Below are positions 43,865 to 53,648 of a stretch of DNA of 64,000 nt, one piece after another. The notes under the pieces are model-generated. The model searched no databases. It was not told the origin of the DNA and saw nothing but the letters and a program-made list of their open reading frames with translations. This DNA is from Spirosoma endophyticum. Its GTDB lineage: Bacteria > Bacteroidota > Bacteroidia > Cytophagales > Spirosomataceae. The DNA is taken from assembly GCF_900112365.1 (NCBI RefSeq), contig NZ_FOLQ01000003.1, positions 620,001-684,000 of the forward strand. Reading direction: 5' to 3'. The stretch's first letter is position 1. The number at the start of each line of letters is the position of its first letter. Both the position numbers and the translations under genes were made by a program.

Positions 43865-44356
43865 CTACTTCGTTTTTATGCCGTGATACTGCTCTTCCTC
43901 CTGATAATCGGTACGTAGTGGATGGCCGACCCAGTCGGTAGGAAGTAGAATCCGACGAAGATCAGGATGCCCTTCAAACTGAATACCGACGAGATCAAAG
44001 GCTTCGCGCTCGTGCCAGTCGGCGGTACGCCAGATATGCGCCACGCTTGGTACCGATGGCCATTGTCTGGCTCCCGCATTACGGGGCACCATCACTTTCA
44101 GCATCAGATTGTGTTCGTAGGGGATCGATGTGAGGTTGTAAATCACGTCCATTGTGTTGGTTTCCAGGCCATTGTCAATTGCTGTGACGCAGGCCAGCAA
44201 GTCAAAAAACAACCGTTCATCGTCGCGCAGAAACTGGCAAATGTCAACTAATTGACTGGTTTTTACGGTAAGGTAGGGTTGTAGATTTTGCGTAGTAATT
44301 TGGATGTCCGGGCCAAATTGGGCGGTAAGGAGATCGGTTATTTCGGAAAAGGTCAT
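43865..44356 (-). CDS. nuoC: NADH-quinone oxidoreductase subunit C
   Basis: Subunit of the peripheral arm of complex I (30-kDa subunit). The family signature WHEREAFDLVGIQFEGHPDL, followed by RRILLPTDWVGHPLRTDYQE, is intact, and the N-terminal LVDICQFLRDDERLFFDLLA fits. Length 163 is normal for an unfused NuoC. Unusually it has no other nuo gene beside it: it lies 26 bases after an M1 peptidase gene and before a redoxin-like gene on the same strand. It may be a displaced member of the main complex or a second copy. ATG at 44356 is preferred to a TTG two codons earlier. Confidence 0.92.
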   Translation of the reverse strand: MTFSEITDLLTAQFGPDIQITTQNLQPYLTVKTSQLVDICQFLRDDERLFFDLLACVTAIDNGLETNTMDVIYNLTSIPYEHNLMLKVMVPRNAGARQWPSVPSVAHIWRTADWHEREAFDLVGIQFEGHPDLRRILLPTDWVGHPLRTDYQEEEQYHGIKTK

Positions 44357-44382
44357 GATCAATTACAAAAAGTCGCCCAAAG

Positions 44383-46344
44383 TTACGCCAGCCACGCCAG
44401 CCATTGCATCCAGTTCTCAATCCAGAACAAAAACTTGGTAGCAAATTTAGCCGCCGGTGCCGACGAGGGCTTAAGGGTCAAACTGTTGTTATTTAAATTG
44501 ATATCCATATAAAGTTTCTGCTTTGGGTCAACCGTTGCCCATAGAACGTCCGCGTTTTCGGCGAGCGTAAACTGGCGTTGGCGGCCCTTGCCATCCCAGA
44601 ACAGCATCAACTCTTTACCATTCTCGAAGTGCACGAGTACGTCCACCGGCATTTTTCCATCACCGTTACGTTGCACGTTGACAATCGCCTGTTTCTGACC
44701 GTCCCGCGTCCTATTTTTGAGTGAAATTAGCTCATAGTCAACCACATTTTCGCCGTAGAGAACCTGATCGAAAAACCAGTTCATGTCGGGGCCGTATTTG
44801 CTGCCGAAGCGCTTTGGAACAATCTCGTTCACGATGTCGATGAAATTCTGACCGTTGGGGTGTTTGAACTTCCAGCGTATGAAATACGTCTGCATAATTT
44901 CGTCCATCACACGCCGACCGACCAGGCCTTCAAGGGTTCGCATCCAGGTGGCCGTTTTGGAATAGGTCAACACGCCATATTGACCTTCGGGCAGTTGCCA
45001 CGTATTGCCAAATGAGGAACCAATGGCCGGATTATCCTGATGTACGTACTGATCCCGCGAGCTTTCGAGATCACCCATACCGAAGCCAAATAAATCGATT
45101 TGGGATGAGCCATAGGTGGCGTCCATAATCCGGCCTTCGTAATATTGGTTGAACCCTTCGTCGAGCCAGGCTTCTTCAAATTCGTTGGTGGCTAGCAACT
45201 GCATAAAATACTGATGGCCAAACTCATGGATCGTTACCTCTTCCGGGAATCGCGCCCCGGCGGGTAAAAACGAGGCCGTTCCGGCGGTGATGAACGTCGG
45301 GTACTCCATCCCAAATGAGCCCTGAGCATCGAAAGGCGGATCTACAATGGTCAGATTCGGAAACGGATATTGGCCGAGGTGTTTGTCGAAATAGGCCAGC
45401 GCTGCTTTTGCCGCATCGATATGGCGCTGAGCCTGGTGCAGATGTTCGGGCTGCATCACCAGTTCAATGCTGACAAAACCACCAGAAGGGCGTTTCCATT
45501 TATCGTTGACCACCTTAAAGAGTGGTGAAGCCGTCCAGGCAAAATCTACTACGTCCTCGGCGTGATAGAGGATCGTTTTGGTGCCGTTGCTGTGCAGTTT
45601 TTCCGATTGGAACAAACCCGTAGCGCTCACCCAGAAATCATTAGGCGTCGTAATGTTCACGTCATACACACCGTAATCGGCATAGAACTCCGAGTGTGCA
45701 TGAAACTGGTGGCAATTCCACTGGCCGACTCTGGACGGTCCGACGGGTCGATAGCGCATCCCGGCAGGCTCATAGACACCAATTTTGGGAAACCATTGAC
45801 CAATCAGAAAAAAGTCCTTACTAAACCCCGTTCGGGCGAAAATTTTGGGCAGCTTGGCCCAAAAGTTAATATCGAGAACAATGGTCTCGCCCGGCCCAAC
45901 GGGTTTGCTAAGCGGCACCCGGATGACGGTGTGATCATTGCTATTTTGGTCGTCGGGTTGGATAAACTGATAAGCCAATGCCTCCCCGTCGCGTGTCTTC
46001 ATCGAAACAATATCAATGGAGCCATAAGGATCTATTTTGGCATTTCTGTCGATGGTTTCGCCCCGCAACTGCCCGCCCGACTCACGCATAAACGTGGATT
46101 TGTCATTGCGAAAGGCATTCAGGTACAAGTGGAACTGTAATTCCCGAATAAGATCGTTGGATGGGTTTTTCCAGGTAAGCGTCTCGCGGCCCGTAAGTTT
46201 TTTGGTGATCGGGTCGAGTGTTACGTCGATCTGGTAATTAGCGAGTCGCGGACTTAAGGGTGTCCTGAATATAGCCTTCGCTGACTGGGCGAGTGTTACC
46301 GGCGTTATCCGTAGCAACAGAAGTAAAAGCAAAAATCGCTTCAT
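44383..46344 (-). CDS. Secreted M1-family zinc metallopeptidase
   Basis: Signal peptide MKRFLLLLLLLRITPVTLAQ. The N-terminal beta-saddle domain (NYQIDVTLDPITKKLTGRET) precedes a thermolysin-like catalytic domain with HEFGHQYFMQLL (HExxH zinc and Glu) and, 18 residues later, EAWLDEGFNQYYEGR with the third zinc ligand Glu. The SFGMEYPTFITAG segment stands in place of the usual GAMEN exopeptidase motif, so strict aminopeptidase action is uncertain. At 653 residues it is typical of Bacteroidota M1 peptidases. It is the first gene of a three-gene minus-strand run with nuoC and the redoxin-like gene. Confidence 0.92.
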   Translation of the reverse strand: MKRFLLLLLLLRITPVTLAQSAKAIFRTPLSPRLANYQIDVTLDPITKKLTGRETLTWKNPSNDLIRELQFHLYLNAFRNDKSTFMRESGGQLRGETIDRNAKIDPYGSIDIVSMKTRDGEALAYQFIQPDDQNSNDHTVIRVPLSKPVGPGETIVLDINFWAKLPKIFARTGFSKDFFLIGQWFPKIGVYEPAGMRYRPVGPSRVGQWNCHQFHAHSEFYADYGVYDVNITTPNDFWVSATGLFQSEKLHSNGTKTILYHAEDVVDFAWTASPLFKVVNDKWKRPSGGFVSIELVMQPEHLHQAQRHIDAAKAALAYFDKHLGQYPFPNLTIVDPPFDAQGSFGMEYPTFITAGTASFLPAGARFPEEVTIHEFGHQYFMQLLATNEFEEAWLDEGFNQYYEGRIMDATYGSSQIDLFGFGMGDLESSRDQYVHQDNPAIGSSFGNTWQLPEGQYGVLTYSKTATWMRTLEGLVGRRVMDEIMQTYFIRWKFKHPNGQNFIDIVNEIVPKRFGSKYGPDMNWFFDQVLYGENVVDYELISLKNRTRDGQKQAIVNVQRNGDGKMPVDVLVHFENGKELMLFWDGKGRQRQFTLAENADVLWATVDPKQKLYMDINLNNNSLTLKPSSAPAAKFATKFLFWIENWMQWLAWLA

Positions 46345-46503
46345 CAGATAAGAGATTGGGAGCGGAAGTAGGGCATCAATAGACCAAAGATAGGGATTAA
46401 TTTACTTGGCGAATTCCGGGCATTCAGGATTAGGTTTCAGAATAAAAAACAGGCATATTGACCAGTAAATGGCTTTTCTGAAAAACCTTCCTCCGATACA
46501 CGT

Positions 46504-48093
46504 ATGCAACTCCGCTTTCTGCTGCTTGTTCTTTGCCTGATTCTGCCCGGTTTTCTTCGCGCTCAATCCTATGACCTTGTCATAAAAAATGGTCGGGTTA
46601 TAGACGGTACGGGAAATCCCTGGATATATGCCGATGTTGCGATCCAGAACGGACGTATCGTTCGAATCGGAACCATTCCCGCAACCGATGCTAAACGAAC
46701 CATTGATGCAACTGGATTAATCGTTGCGCCTGGGTTTATTGACGTTCATGCGCACGTAGAAGGCAGTCTGGAAGCACAACCGGGTGCCCCTAACTTCATT
46801 CATGACGGGGTTACGACCGTGATAACGGGGAATTGTGGCGGATCGAGCGCCAATATTCGTGCTTATTTTGATTCGCTCCGAATGATAGGCACATCCATCA
46901 ATGTCGGTTCGCTCATTGGTCATAATACGGTTCGAATGAAAGTGATGAAGATGGCGTTTCGCGAACCGACCGCCAGCGAGCAGACGGCTATGGAAGCGTT
47001 GGTTGAACAGGCGATGAAAGACGGTGCTGTTGGTTTATCGACCGGGTTGATTTATACACCTGGTACGTATGCCCGAACGCCCGAAGTCGTCAATCTGGCG
47101 AAAATGGCGTCTCTTTACGGGGGCGTTTATGCATCGCACATTCGGAATGAAGGACAGAACGTTAAACAGGCCGTCGAAGAGGCTATCCAGATTAGCCGCG
47201 AAGCCCGGATTCCGGTCGAGATTTCTCATTTTAAAGTAGCCAGCAAACCCCTGTGGGGCAAAAGCACTGAAACCGTTGAACTAGTGGAAGCCGCCCGACG
47301 CGAAGGATTGGACGTAACCGTCGATCAATATCCCTACACGGCCTCCAGCACATCATTGGAAAGCATCGTTCCTTCATGGTCGTTGGCGGATGGTGATTCC
47401 GCCGTGCTGATTCGCTTCCGTGATCCGGTGACCCGCGCCAAAATCCGTGCAGAAATGCTGGAAACGCTAAAAAACAATCTCCGTAAAAACTACGAATATG
47501 CCGTTGTTGCAAGCTATAAGCCTGATACTACGTATAATGGTATGAATATCAGTCAGATAAATCAGAAGTTAGGTCGCAAAGATTCACCTGAAACCGAAGC
47601 TGATTTAGTTATGGATCTGATGGAGCGAGCCCATCTCAAACGCATACAGATGGTCTATCATACCATGTCGGAAACCGACGTCGAAAACATACTGCGGTAC
47701 CCAAACACGATGATTGCGTCGGATGCCGGTGTCGCCAGATTGGGGTCGGGCATGCCGCATCCCCGCGCCTATGGCACTAATGCCCGCGTGTTGGGTCGCT
47801 ACGTTCGCGAACGCAAAATTATCCCTTTAGAGGAAGCTGTTCGGCGGATGACGTCGCTGCCCGCGCAACGGTTCAAGCTGACGGATCGTGGCCTACTACG
47901 TGCCGGTTATGCCGCTGACATTGTTCTGTTCGATGAAAAAACTGTGGCCGACCGCGCTACCTATGAGCAACCTCATGCCTACACGACCGGCATTTCGTGG
48001 GTGCTGGTGAACGGAACACCCATTGTCGAAAATGGCAAACACACCGGCCAGCGGTCGGGGCAATTGCTGATGGGACCGGGATATGAGAAATAA
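46504..48093 (+). CDS. Exported amidohydrolase, N-acyl-D-amino-acid deacylase family
   Basis: Signal peptide MQLRFLLLVLCLILPGFLRA is followed by an amidohydrolase-superfamily enzyme: the N-terminal strand YDLVIKNGRVIDGTGNPWIY, GFIDVHAHVEG with the HxH metal site, the TTVITGNCGGS cysteine motif of D-aminoacylases, ASHIRNEGQN and ISHFKVASKP with further His ligands, and IASDAGVARLGSGMPHPRAY with the catalytic Asp. The Cys in GNCG is a hallmark metal ligand of the D-aminoacylase group. Members hydrolyse N-acyl-D-amino acids or D-peptides. The specificity here is not known. The 3' end overlaps the remnant of the MFS transporter gene on the opposite strand. Confidence 0.9.
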   Translation: MQLRFLLLVLCLILPGFLRAQSYDLVIKNGRVIDGTGNPWIYADVAIQNGRIVRIGTIPATDAKRTIDATGLIVAPGFIDVHAHVEGSLEAQPGAPNFIHDGVTTVITGNCGGSSANIRAYFDSLRMIGTSINVGSLIGHNTVRMKVMKMAFREPTASEQTAMEALVEQAMKDGAVGLSTGLIYTPGTYARTPEVVNLAKMASLYGGVYASHIRNEGQNVKQAVEEAIQISREARIPVEISHFKVASKPLWGKSTETVELVEAARREGLDVTVDQYPYTASSTSLESIVPSWSLADGDSAVLIRFRDPVTRAKIRAEMLETLKNNLRKNYEYAVVASYKPDTTYNGMNISQINQKLGRKDSPETEADLVMDLMERAHLKRIQMVYHTMSETDVENILRYPNTMIASDAGVARLGSGMPHPRAYGTNARVLGRYVRERKIIPLEEAVRRMTSLPAQRFKLTDRGLLRAGYAADIVLFDEKTVADRATYEQPHAYTTGISWVLVNGTPIVENGKHTGQRSGQLLMGPGYEK

Positions 48094-48100
48094 TGCATGA

Positions 48101-49311
48101 TGTATGTTACATTTAAAATCAATGTCCTCAGAAACTGACCGTTTGTTGCTCCTTATAGTCTGTTTTTTCTGCATGCGGCTAAATAGTGTAATGAGTAGCA
48201 GGAGCACAACAATCGGTATGAGTGATAAGTAGAAAGCAGTTTGTCCCCCGTAAGCCTCCAAAACATCACCGGTAATAATAGAACCAGTTGTGCTACCGAG
48301 CGCCGAAAAAATTACGATTAAGCCCGCCATGGGGCCGTGCTGACGTAACGGCAAACTGCTCAGAATGAATGAGTTAATGGCTGGGTGAATTGGGGCAATG
48401 AACAAACCAATCAAGGGGGAAATGAACGCGGCTATCGGGGCATCGCTCCAGCTCGTCACGGCCCGACCATCTACCGAAGCAGCCAGCGGTAAGGCTAACA
48501 AGACAAGTCCTGCCGATACAACCAGACAGATCATCAGCAGCCAATACCAGGAAATTTTGCCCAAAAGCACACCGGCCAAAAACCGCCCTGCCGCCGTCGA
48601 TGCCGCCAGAATACTGGCCATTTCGATGCTAAGAGACGTTGGTAACTGTAGGATTTTACCACAACCGGTGTGACGGCTAACCGGAACATGTCGGGCAGAT
48701 CGTCGACGAGACTCTTCGTATCTTCATGACGCACGCTACGTTCGTTAACAGGCGTAGTGAGCAGTAATACAAAGGCGATCATAGCAATGACCGCCAGGAT
48801 ATAATAAACCGATAGCCACGCTGTTGATTGTGGATTTGTGTTATCGACAAAAGCGCTGAACAGGAAATAGCCAGATAAGACGCCAATCATAAAAAACGAC
48901 TCCAGGAAATTCATGCATCCAGCATGTTCGTACGTACGTATCGTTTGCGATGAGGCCAATCGTTGCATATACCGATACTTTGGTCAGCGCAAAACTGGCG
49001 CCGATAGCCGCAAAAAGTAACTTCGTTGTCCAGAAAGCGGGTGCCTGTGGCATTGATAAACAAGCCAGTGTTACCAGGGCAAGGGCAAACAACATGGCTC
49101 GTTTATAGCCGATGCGGGTGATACACGACGCGACAATAAACGAGACAAGAGCAATCGTTAAATTTTTGAAGGCTTCGAGTATACTGGCCGACGAAGCCGA
49201 TACGCGGTAGTTATTTTGAACCTGCAAAATCACCGTTCCGACACTGTTGAGCAGGATGGCAAGAACGAAATAATTAAGAAGTAAGGAGAGCTTTACCCGC
49301 CAGTGGATCAT
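48101..49311 (-). pseudogene. Broken sugar MFS transporter (FucP-like)
   Basis: Three frames together spell one major-facilitator protein. Part 1 (from ATG 49311) MIHWRVKLSLLLNYFVLAIL to GLIANDTY; part 2 HAGCMNFLESFFMIGVLSGY to DMFRLAVTPVV; part 3 LPTSLSIEMASILAASTAAG to the C-terminal helices (FYLSLIPIVVLLLLITLFSR). The first break coincides with three tandem CGTA units at 48929-48940: removing one restores the frame as GLIANDTYEHAGCMNFLESF. The second, near 48647-48672, is a frame change with about 30 residues missing relative to the family. The original stop is not identifiable, so the 3' limit is approximate. It stands divergently beside trehalase. Confidence 0.85.
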
Positions 49312-49489
49312 TTCTTACGGTGGTTTAGCAGGTTAGGGCAACAAGCATGCATGTTTATATCTATTATTTTTACCCGTTCTATTGGGGTATCTTGCATTTT
49401 TGCCACACCCGTTAGACGCAAAAAGACAAAAAAGTCTTTGCGCGTTACACCATCTGAAACGTCTTTATTCTACTTTGACAAATTCATTT

Positions 49490-51040
49490 TTGCCTCAATC
49501 GCCTGATCAACTCTTCGGTAATTTGTTTCATGATGTGCAGTTAGGTCACATTTTTGCGGACTCCAAAACGTTTGTAGACTGCATTCCAAAACTGGTTCCG
49601 GGCAATATCGTCGCGTTATACGAAGCAGAGAAACACAAGCCGGACTTCAATTTGAGCGCGTTTGTGCACGAATATTTTGTCGTGCCAGAGAAAGTTGCCA
49701 ACGACTATGTCAGCGATAAAACCATCAGTACTGCCGAACACATCAATCGATTGTGGGACCGGCTCACGCGCCAGGCAGATACGCCCGTGGAAGGCAGCTC
49801 ACGCGTACCGTTGCCGCATCAATACGTAGTACCGGGTGGGCGTTTTCGCGAGATTTTCTATTGGGATAGTTATTTTACCATGCTGGGCTTGCAACCATCC
49901 GGCGAATCCACGGACCGGCCGGGTCGTGTCGATTTGATACGGGGTATGGTCGATAACTTTGCCTACCTGATTGATACGTTCGGCTTTGTTCCAAATGGCA
50001 ACCGGACATATTTCTTGAGTCGTTCACAGCCCCCTTTCTTCGCTTTAATGGTGCGTCTGCTGGCTGAAATTGATGGGAAAGAGACTCTCGTGAAATACCG
50101 GAAACAACTTGAAAAGGAATATGACTTCTGGATGCGCGGAAAACATAAACTCACCGACGTACAACCTGTTACACAACGTGTTAGCAAAGGCGGGAGCCAT
50201 AGCGCCTTGAACCGTTATTGGGATGATACGCCCACCCCTCGGCCAGAAGCGTACCGACAGGAAGTTGAATTAGCGGAAGAAACGGAACCACTTGGCGTTG
50301 TGCCAGACGTATTGTTCAACCATATCCGGTCGGCCTGCGAATCGGGTTGGGATTTTAGTAGTCGCTGGTTTGTGGATCAGAAAACAATGGCTACGATTCA
50401 CACGGCTAACATCATTCCGATTGATTTGCAGTGCCTGCTCTACTCGCTGGAAACCGCTTTACACGATGCCGCGCTGTACAGTGGCGATCATAAAATGGCA
50501 TACGACGACTATGACTGGTTAATTAAAGATCGTGAAAAAGCCATTCAGCAGACGTTCTGGAACGAAGAAACCGGCTTGTTTCACGATTACGACATAACAA
50601 CTAATCAGCAAACATCAGCTCTGACGCTGGCAGGTGTATTTCCATTGTTTTTCAAACTTGCTACGTCCGGGCAAGCCCAACGTGTTCATGACCGGCTCAA
50701 GTCCGATTTTTTGCAGGCAGGCGGCTGGGTGACAACGCTTAATCAAACCGGCCAGCAATGGGATTGGCCCAACGGCTGGGCGCCGTTGCAGTGGATGGTC
50801 TATCGTGGCCTGATGAACTATGGCTTTACCGAAACGGCCAGCGAAGGTCGTGACCGCTGGCTTGCCCTGAACGATAAAGTGTTTAAGGCGACGGGCAAGA
50901 TGATGGAAAAGTATAACGTAGTGGATGCCGCTTTAACCACCGGCGGGGGCGAATACCCAAATCAGGACGGTTTCGGCTGGACGAACGGTGTCTATCTGGC
51001 GCTGGATAAGGACCGGGCTGGCGTATCAGCGAAAGAGTGA
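49490..51040 (+). CDS. Trehalase (GH37)
   Basis: Hydrolyses trehalose to two glucose molecules. Both family signatures are present: PGGRFREIFYWDSYFTMLGL and QWDWPNGWAPLQ, plus SGWDFSSRW with the catalytic Asp and the C-terminal GGGEYPNQDGFGWTNGVYL with the catalytic Glu region. There is no in-frame ATG before the catalytic domain. TTG at 49490 gives MPQSPDQLFGNLFHDVQLGH, a family-like start (516 residues); the frame is open further upstream to a TTG at 49382, but that part is not family-like. No signal peptide is evident from the chosen start. It is divergent from the broken sugar transporter, and its last codons form one arm of the terminator. Confidence 0.9.
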   Translation: MPQSPDQLFGNLFHDVQLGHIFADSKTFVDCIPKLVPGNIVALYEAEKHKPDFNLSAFVHEYFVVPEKVANDYVSDKTISTAEHINRLWDRLTRQADTPVEGSSRVPLPHQYVVPGGRFREIFYWDSYFTMLGLQPSGESTDRPGRVDLIRGMVDNFAYLIDTFGFVPNGNRTYFLSRSQPPFFALMVRLLAEIDGKETLVKYRKQLEKEYDFWMRGKHKLTDVQPVTQRVSKGGSHSALNRYWDDTPTPRPEAYRQEVELAEETEPLGVVPDVLFNHIRSACESGWDFSSRWFVDQKTMATIHTANIIPIDLQCLLYSLETALHDAALYSGDHKMAYDDYDWLIKDREKAIQQTFWNEETGLFHDYDITTNQQTSALTLAGVFPLFFKLATSGQAQRVHDRLKSDFLQAGGWVTTLNQTGQQWDWPNGWAPLQWMVYRGLMNYGFTETASEGRDRWLALNDKVFKATGKMMEKYNVVDAALTTGGGEYPNQDGFGWTNGVYLALDKDRAGVSAKE

Positions 51041-51091
51041 ATGAGTAGTGAGTTCGCTTATGCATTCTTTCACTGGTACGCCAGCCCGGTC
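51011..51091 (+). terminator. Terminator whose left arm is coding
   Basis: A perfect 15-bp GC-rich stem (51011-51025 with 51077-51091) encloses further complementary words (AGTGAATG with CATTCTTTCACT). The left arm lies inside the last ten codons of trehalase. There is no U tract. Confidence 0.65.
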
Positions 51092-51200
51092 ATTAATCCC
51101 CACGTTCTTTTACCCGATCATTCGCCCTTCCATCCGTATCTGGTTGTAACCTTCAACGAAGCACCGTAGTTTAGTAGCTGATACTTAATTAACTAAAGCC

Positions 51201-51818
51201 ATGACACCCCTTCGCCGACATGCCGTTCTTCGGCGTGTAAAAGATATTACGCTTAGTGCTACGCTTAGTCTGGCGTTGCTCAATGGTTCGGCCCTGCTTC
51301 AAAGCTGTAGTAGCAATAGCTCAGATGATGAGCAGACAGAGCAAACCGAAACCCATTTCAAACAGGGCGTTCGAACCTTTATTACCGAAACGGCACCCGG
51401 TAACTTCAAAATTACCGATGAAGTCCAGGCCGATCCTGGTCAGGCGGGAGCCATTGTGAATTACTACGACGGTCACCGCGATACGTTGAGTGTTGCGGCA
51501 GCAAAGAAACTTGTTGAGTCGGACGAATCGACCCGAACGTACCTGAATAATCCAAATGGCTACCAGCACCACAACGGGTTGGCCAACGTACTGCTTTGGG
51601 GTGGTTTGGGCTACATGCTCGGTCGGTCTACGGCTCCTCAATATCGGAACGATGAACGTCGGTATGGGGCTGGTGTTTACGCAAATCAGGGCCTTTACGA
51701 TCGTTCAAATCAGGTGCGCGAGAATGTGCGTACCTCTCGGGTAACGCGTACCGTTCGGCCATCGGGTGGACGTAGCGGTTTCTTTGGCGGTGGTCGCAGC
51801 CGGGGCTTCTCATCCTGA
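51201..51818 (+). CDS. Hypothetical lipoprotein with Gly/Arg/Ser-rich tail
   Basis: The N-terminus is basic (MTPLRRHAVLRRVKDITLSA) with a hydrophobic segment ending in LLQSC, a plausible lipobox. An acidic Ser-rich spacer follows, then a conserved-looking segment (FKITDEVQADPGQAGAIVNY, DTLSVAAAKKLVESDESTRT) and a Gly-rich patch LANVLLWGGLGYMLGRS that could insert in a membrane. The C-terminus is RPSGGRSGFFGGGRSRGFSS. The layout resembles UPF0323-type lipoproteins, but the match is not certain. It is read in the same direction as glpD, 109 bases upstream of it. Confidence 0.7.
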   Translation: MTPLRRHAVLRRVKDITLSATLSLALLNGSALLQSCSSNSSDDEQTEQTETHFKQGVRTFITETAPGNFKITDEVQADPGQAGAIVNYYDGHRDTLSVAAAKKLVESDESTRTYLNNPNGYQHHNGLANVLLWGGLGYMLGRSTAPQYRNDERRYGAGVYANQGLYDRSNQVRENVRTSRVTRTVRPSGGRSGFFGGGRSRGFSS

Positions 51819-51927
51819 GTTGATTGGGTAATGGGGCAGAAGACGAGTTGCTTACCGTAATTTCAACAGGTTTAGGCAACTAATTGACCATGCGAAGCCG
51901 TTATCCAATTACTTTATAGTCAATAAC

Positions 51928-53577
51928 ATGAATCGGGAAAAGAATTGGGAGCGGCTGCGGAAAGAAACATTTGATGTGTGTATAATTGGCGCTGGCGCCA
52001 GTGGTGCCGGAGCCGCTTTGGATGCCGCTTTGCGAGGTTATCGCGTTGCCTTAATTGACCAGGGCGATTTTGCTGGTGAGACCTCTTCCCGTTCTACCAA
52101 ACTGATTCATGGTGGCGTCCGATATTTGGAACAGGCCATCAAAAAACTCGATCTGGCCCAATTAAAGCAGGTTCGCCACGGGCTGGCCGAACGCCGGACG
52201 GTCATACGGAACGCTCCTCATCTAGCGCATCCGCTGGCCATATTGACGCCCGTTTTCAGTTGGGTCGAAGGCATGTATATGACCATTGGTCTGACGCTCT
52301 ATGATTTTATTTCGGGCCATGATTCGTTTCCGAAGGGCCGTTGGCTCAATAAAACGCAGGCACTCGACAAAAGCCCGAGATTGACGCGTCAGATGCACTC
52401 CGCCGTCCTTTATTACGACGGTCAGTTCAACGATGCCCGCTACGCATTGGCACTCACACACTCGGCCGACGAAGCCGGTGCTGCTGTGCTCAACTACGTA
52501 GCACTGACGAATTTTGGCCATGAGGGCAAACGTATCAAAACGGCGACTGTACAGGACCAGATCACGGGTGAGACAATTGATGTGAAAGCGAAAGTGTTTC
52601 TGAATTGTACAGGCCCCTATTCTGATGCTGTTCGTTTGCTGGCCAATCCAACGCTTGACCAACGGATTCGACCCAGCAAGGGCGTTCATATTGTGTTGCC
52701 GCGGGAAACGCTGGATAGTGAGTATGCCATACTGATTCCTAAAACCGAAGACGGGCGGGTTGTATTTGCAATTCCATTCGGCGATAAAGTCTTTGTTGGG
52801 ACAACGGATAACGATTATGCCGATCTGAAACACGAGCCCGTTCTGGAACCTTCCGAGGTTGATTATCTGCTCGAAACATTACAACCTTATCTGGACAAAA
52901 CACCCGATCGGGCGGATGTGCAGGCGGGTTTTGGGGGTATTCGCCCGTTGATTGTGAGTAGCCGTGCTGATACCAAAACCCTCCTGCGCGACCACGAAGT
53001 TGAACACGACGATACATCGGGCTTGTTGAGTTTACTCGGCGGAAAATGGACAACATACCGATTGATGGCACAGGATGCGATTGATCGGGTGGCTGAGTTA
53101 CTGAAAAGTTCGGTACGTAGCACGACCGAAACCCACTATCTGGTTGGGGGCGAAAACTACCGTTTCGAGGATTGGCAGACACTGCAAAAAAAGTATGATC
53201 TTCCGGCCGATGTATGTCAGCATTTAATGCGAACCTACGGTAATCGTGCCGAACACGTAGCAGAGCTAGCGCAACAGAACCCTACCCTGGCTGAAAAGTT
53301 GACCGACAGTCAGCCGTTTATACAAGCCGAAGTCGTGTATCAGGTGCGGGAAGAAATGGCCGTTACGTTACGCGATGTACTGGCGCGACGGTGGCGACTC
53401 GAACTCTCCGACTGGAAATTAACCGCACAACTCGCCCCGCAAGTAGCCGATTTGATGGCTACTGAATTGGGTTGGAATGATGCGTATCGAATCGAACAGA
53501 TTCAGGGGTATCAACGCTTGTTAGCATCGTTTACGAAACAGGCCGGACTAACTCCCGAACGATCTGTATTTGCATAG
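51928..53577 (+). CDS. glpD: Aerobic glycerol-3-phosphate dehydrogenase
   Basis: A membrane-associated FAD enzyme that oxidises sn-glycerol-3-phosphate to dihydroxyacetone phosphate and passes electrons to quinone. The FAD-binding Rossmann motif is VCIIGAGASGAGAALDAALR at about residues 17-36. The GlpD signatures SSRSTKLIHGGVRYLEQ, MFLNCTGPYSDA-like (FLNCTGPYSDAVRLL), RPSKGVHIVLPRE, VFVGTTDNDY and GFGGIRPLI are all present, and a C-terminal helical domain (residues about 400-549, including EMAVTLRDVLARRWR) completes the protein. Length 549 is normal. No glycerol kinase or facilitator gene is adjacent. It ends in a symmetrical terminator. Confidence 0.95.
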   Translation: MNREKNWERLRKETFDVCIIGAGASGAGAALDAALRGYRVALIDQGDFAGETSSRSTKLIHGGVRYLEQAIKKLDLAQLKQVRHGLAERRTVIRNAPHLAHPLAILTPVFSWVEGMYMTIGLTLYDFISGHDSFPKGRWLNKTQALDKSPRLTRQMHSAVLYYDGQFNDARYALALTHSADEAGAAVLNYVALTNFGHEGKRIKTATVQDQITGETIDVKAKVFLNCTGPYSDAVRLLANPTLDQRIRPSKGVHIVLPRETLDSEYAILIPKTEDGRVVFAIPFGDKVFVGTTDNDYADLKHEPVLEPSEVDYLLETLQPYLDKTPDRADVQAGFGGIRPLIVSSRADTKTLLRDHEVEHDDTSGLLSLLGGKWTTYRLMAQDAIDRVAELLKSSVRSTTETHYLVGGENYRFEDWQTLQKKYDLPADVCQHLMRTYGNRAEHVAELAQQNPTLAEKLTDSQPFIQAEVVYQVREEMAVTLRDVLARRWRLELSDWKLTAQLAPQVADLMATELGWNDAYRIEQIQGYQRLLASFTKQAGLTPERSVFA

Positions 53578-53589
53578 TTTGAAACATCA

Positions 53590-53625
53590 AAAAAGCACCC
53601 GGATATGTTTGTCCGGGTGCTTTTT
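53590..53625. terminator. Bidirectional terminator after glpD
   Basis: A perfect 14-bp stem (53590-53603 with 53612-53625) with A5/T5 outer ends and GC-rich core separates glpD from the convergent RraA-like gene. Confidence 0.9.
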
Positions 53626-53648
53626 GATATCCATCGAACAAGACATTG

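Noticed and set aside
45562-46140. 192-codon plus-strand frame opposite the M1 peptidase
   Set aside because: Antisense to the N-terminal part of the M1 gene and without family features.
52222-52833. 203-codon minus-strand frame opposite glpD
   Set aside because: Antisense to conserved GlpD motifs; no domain or start signal.
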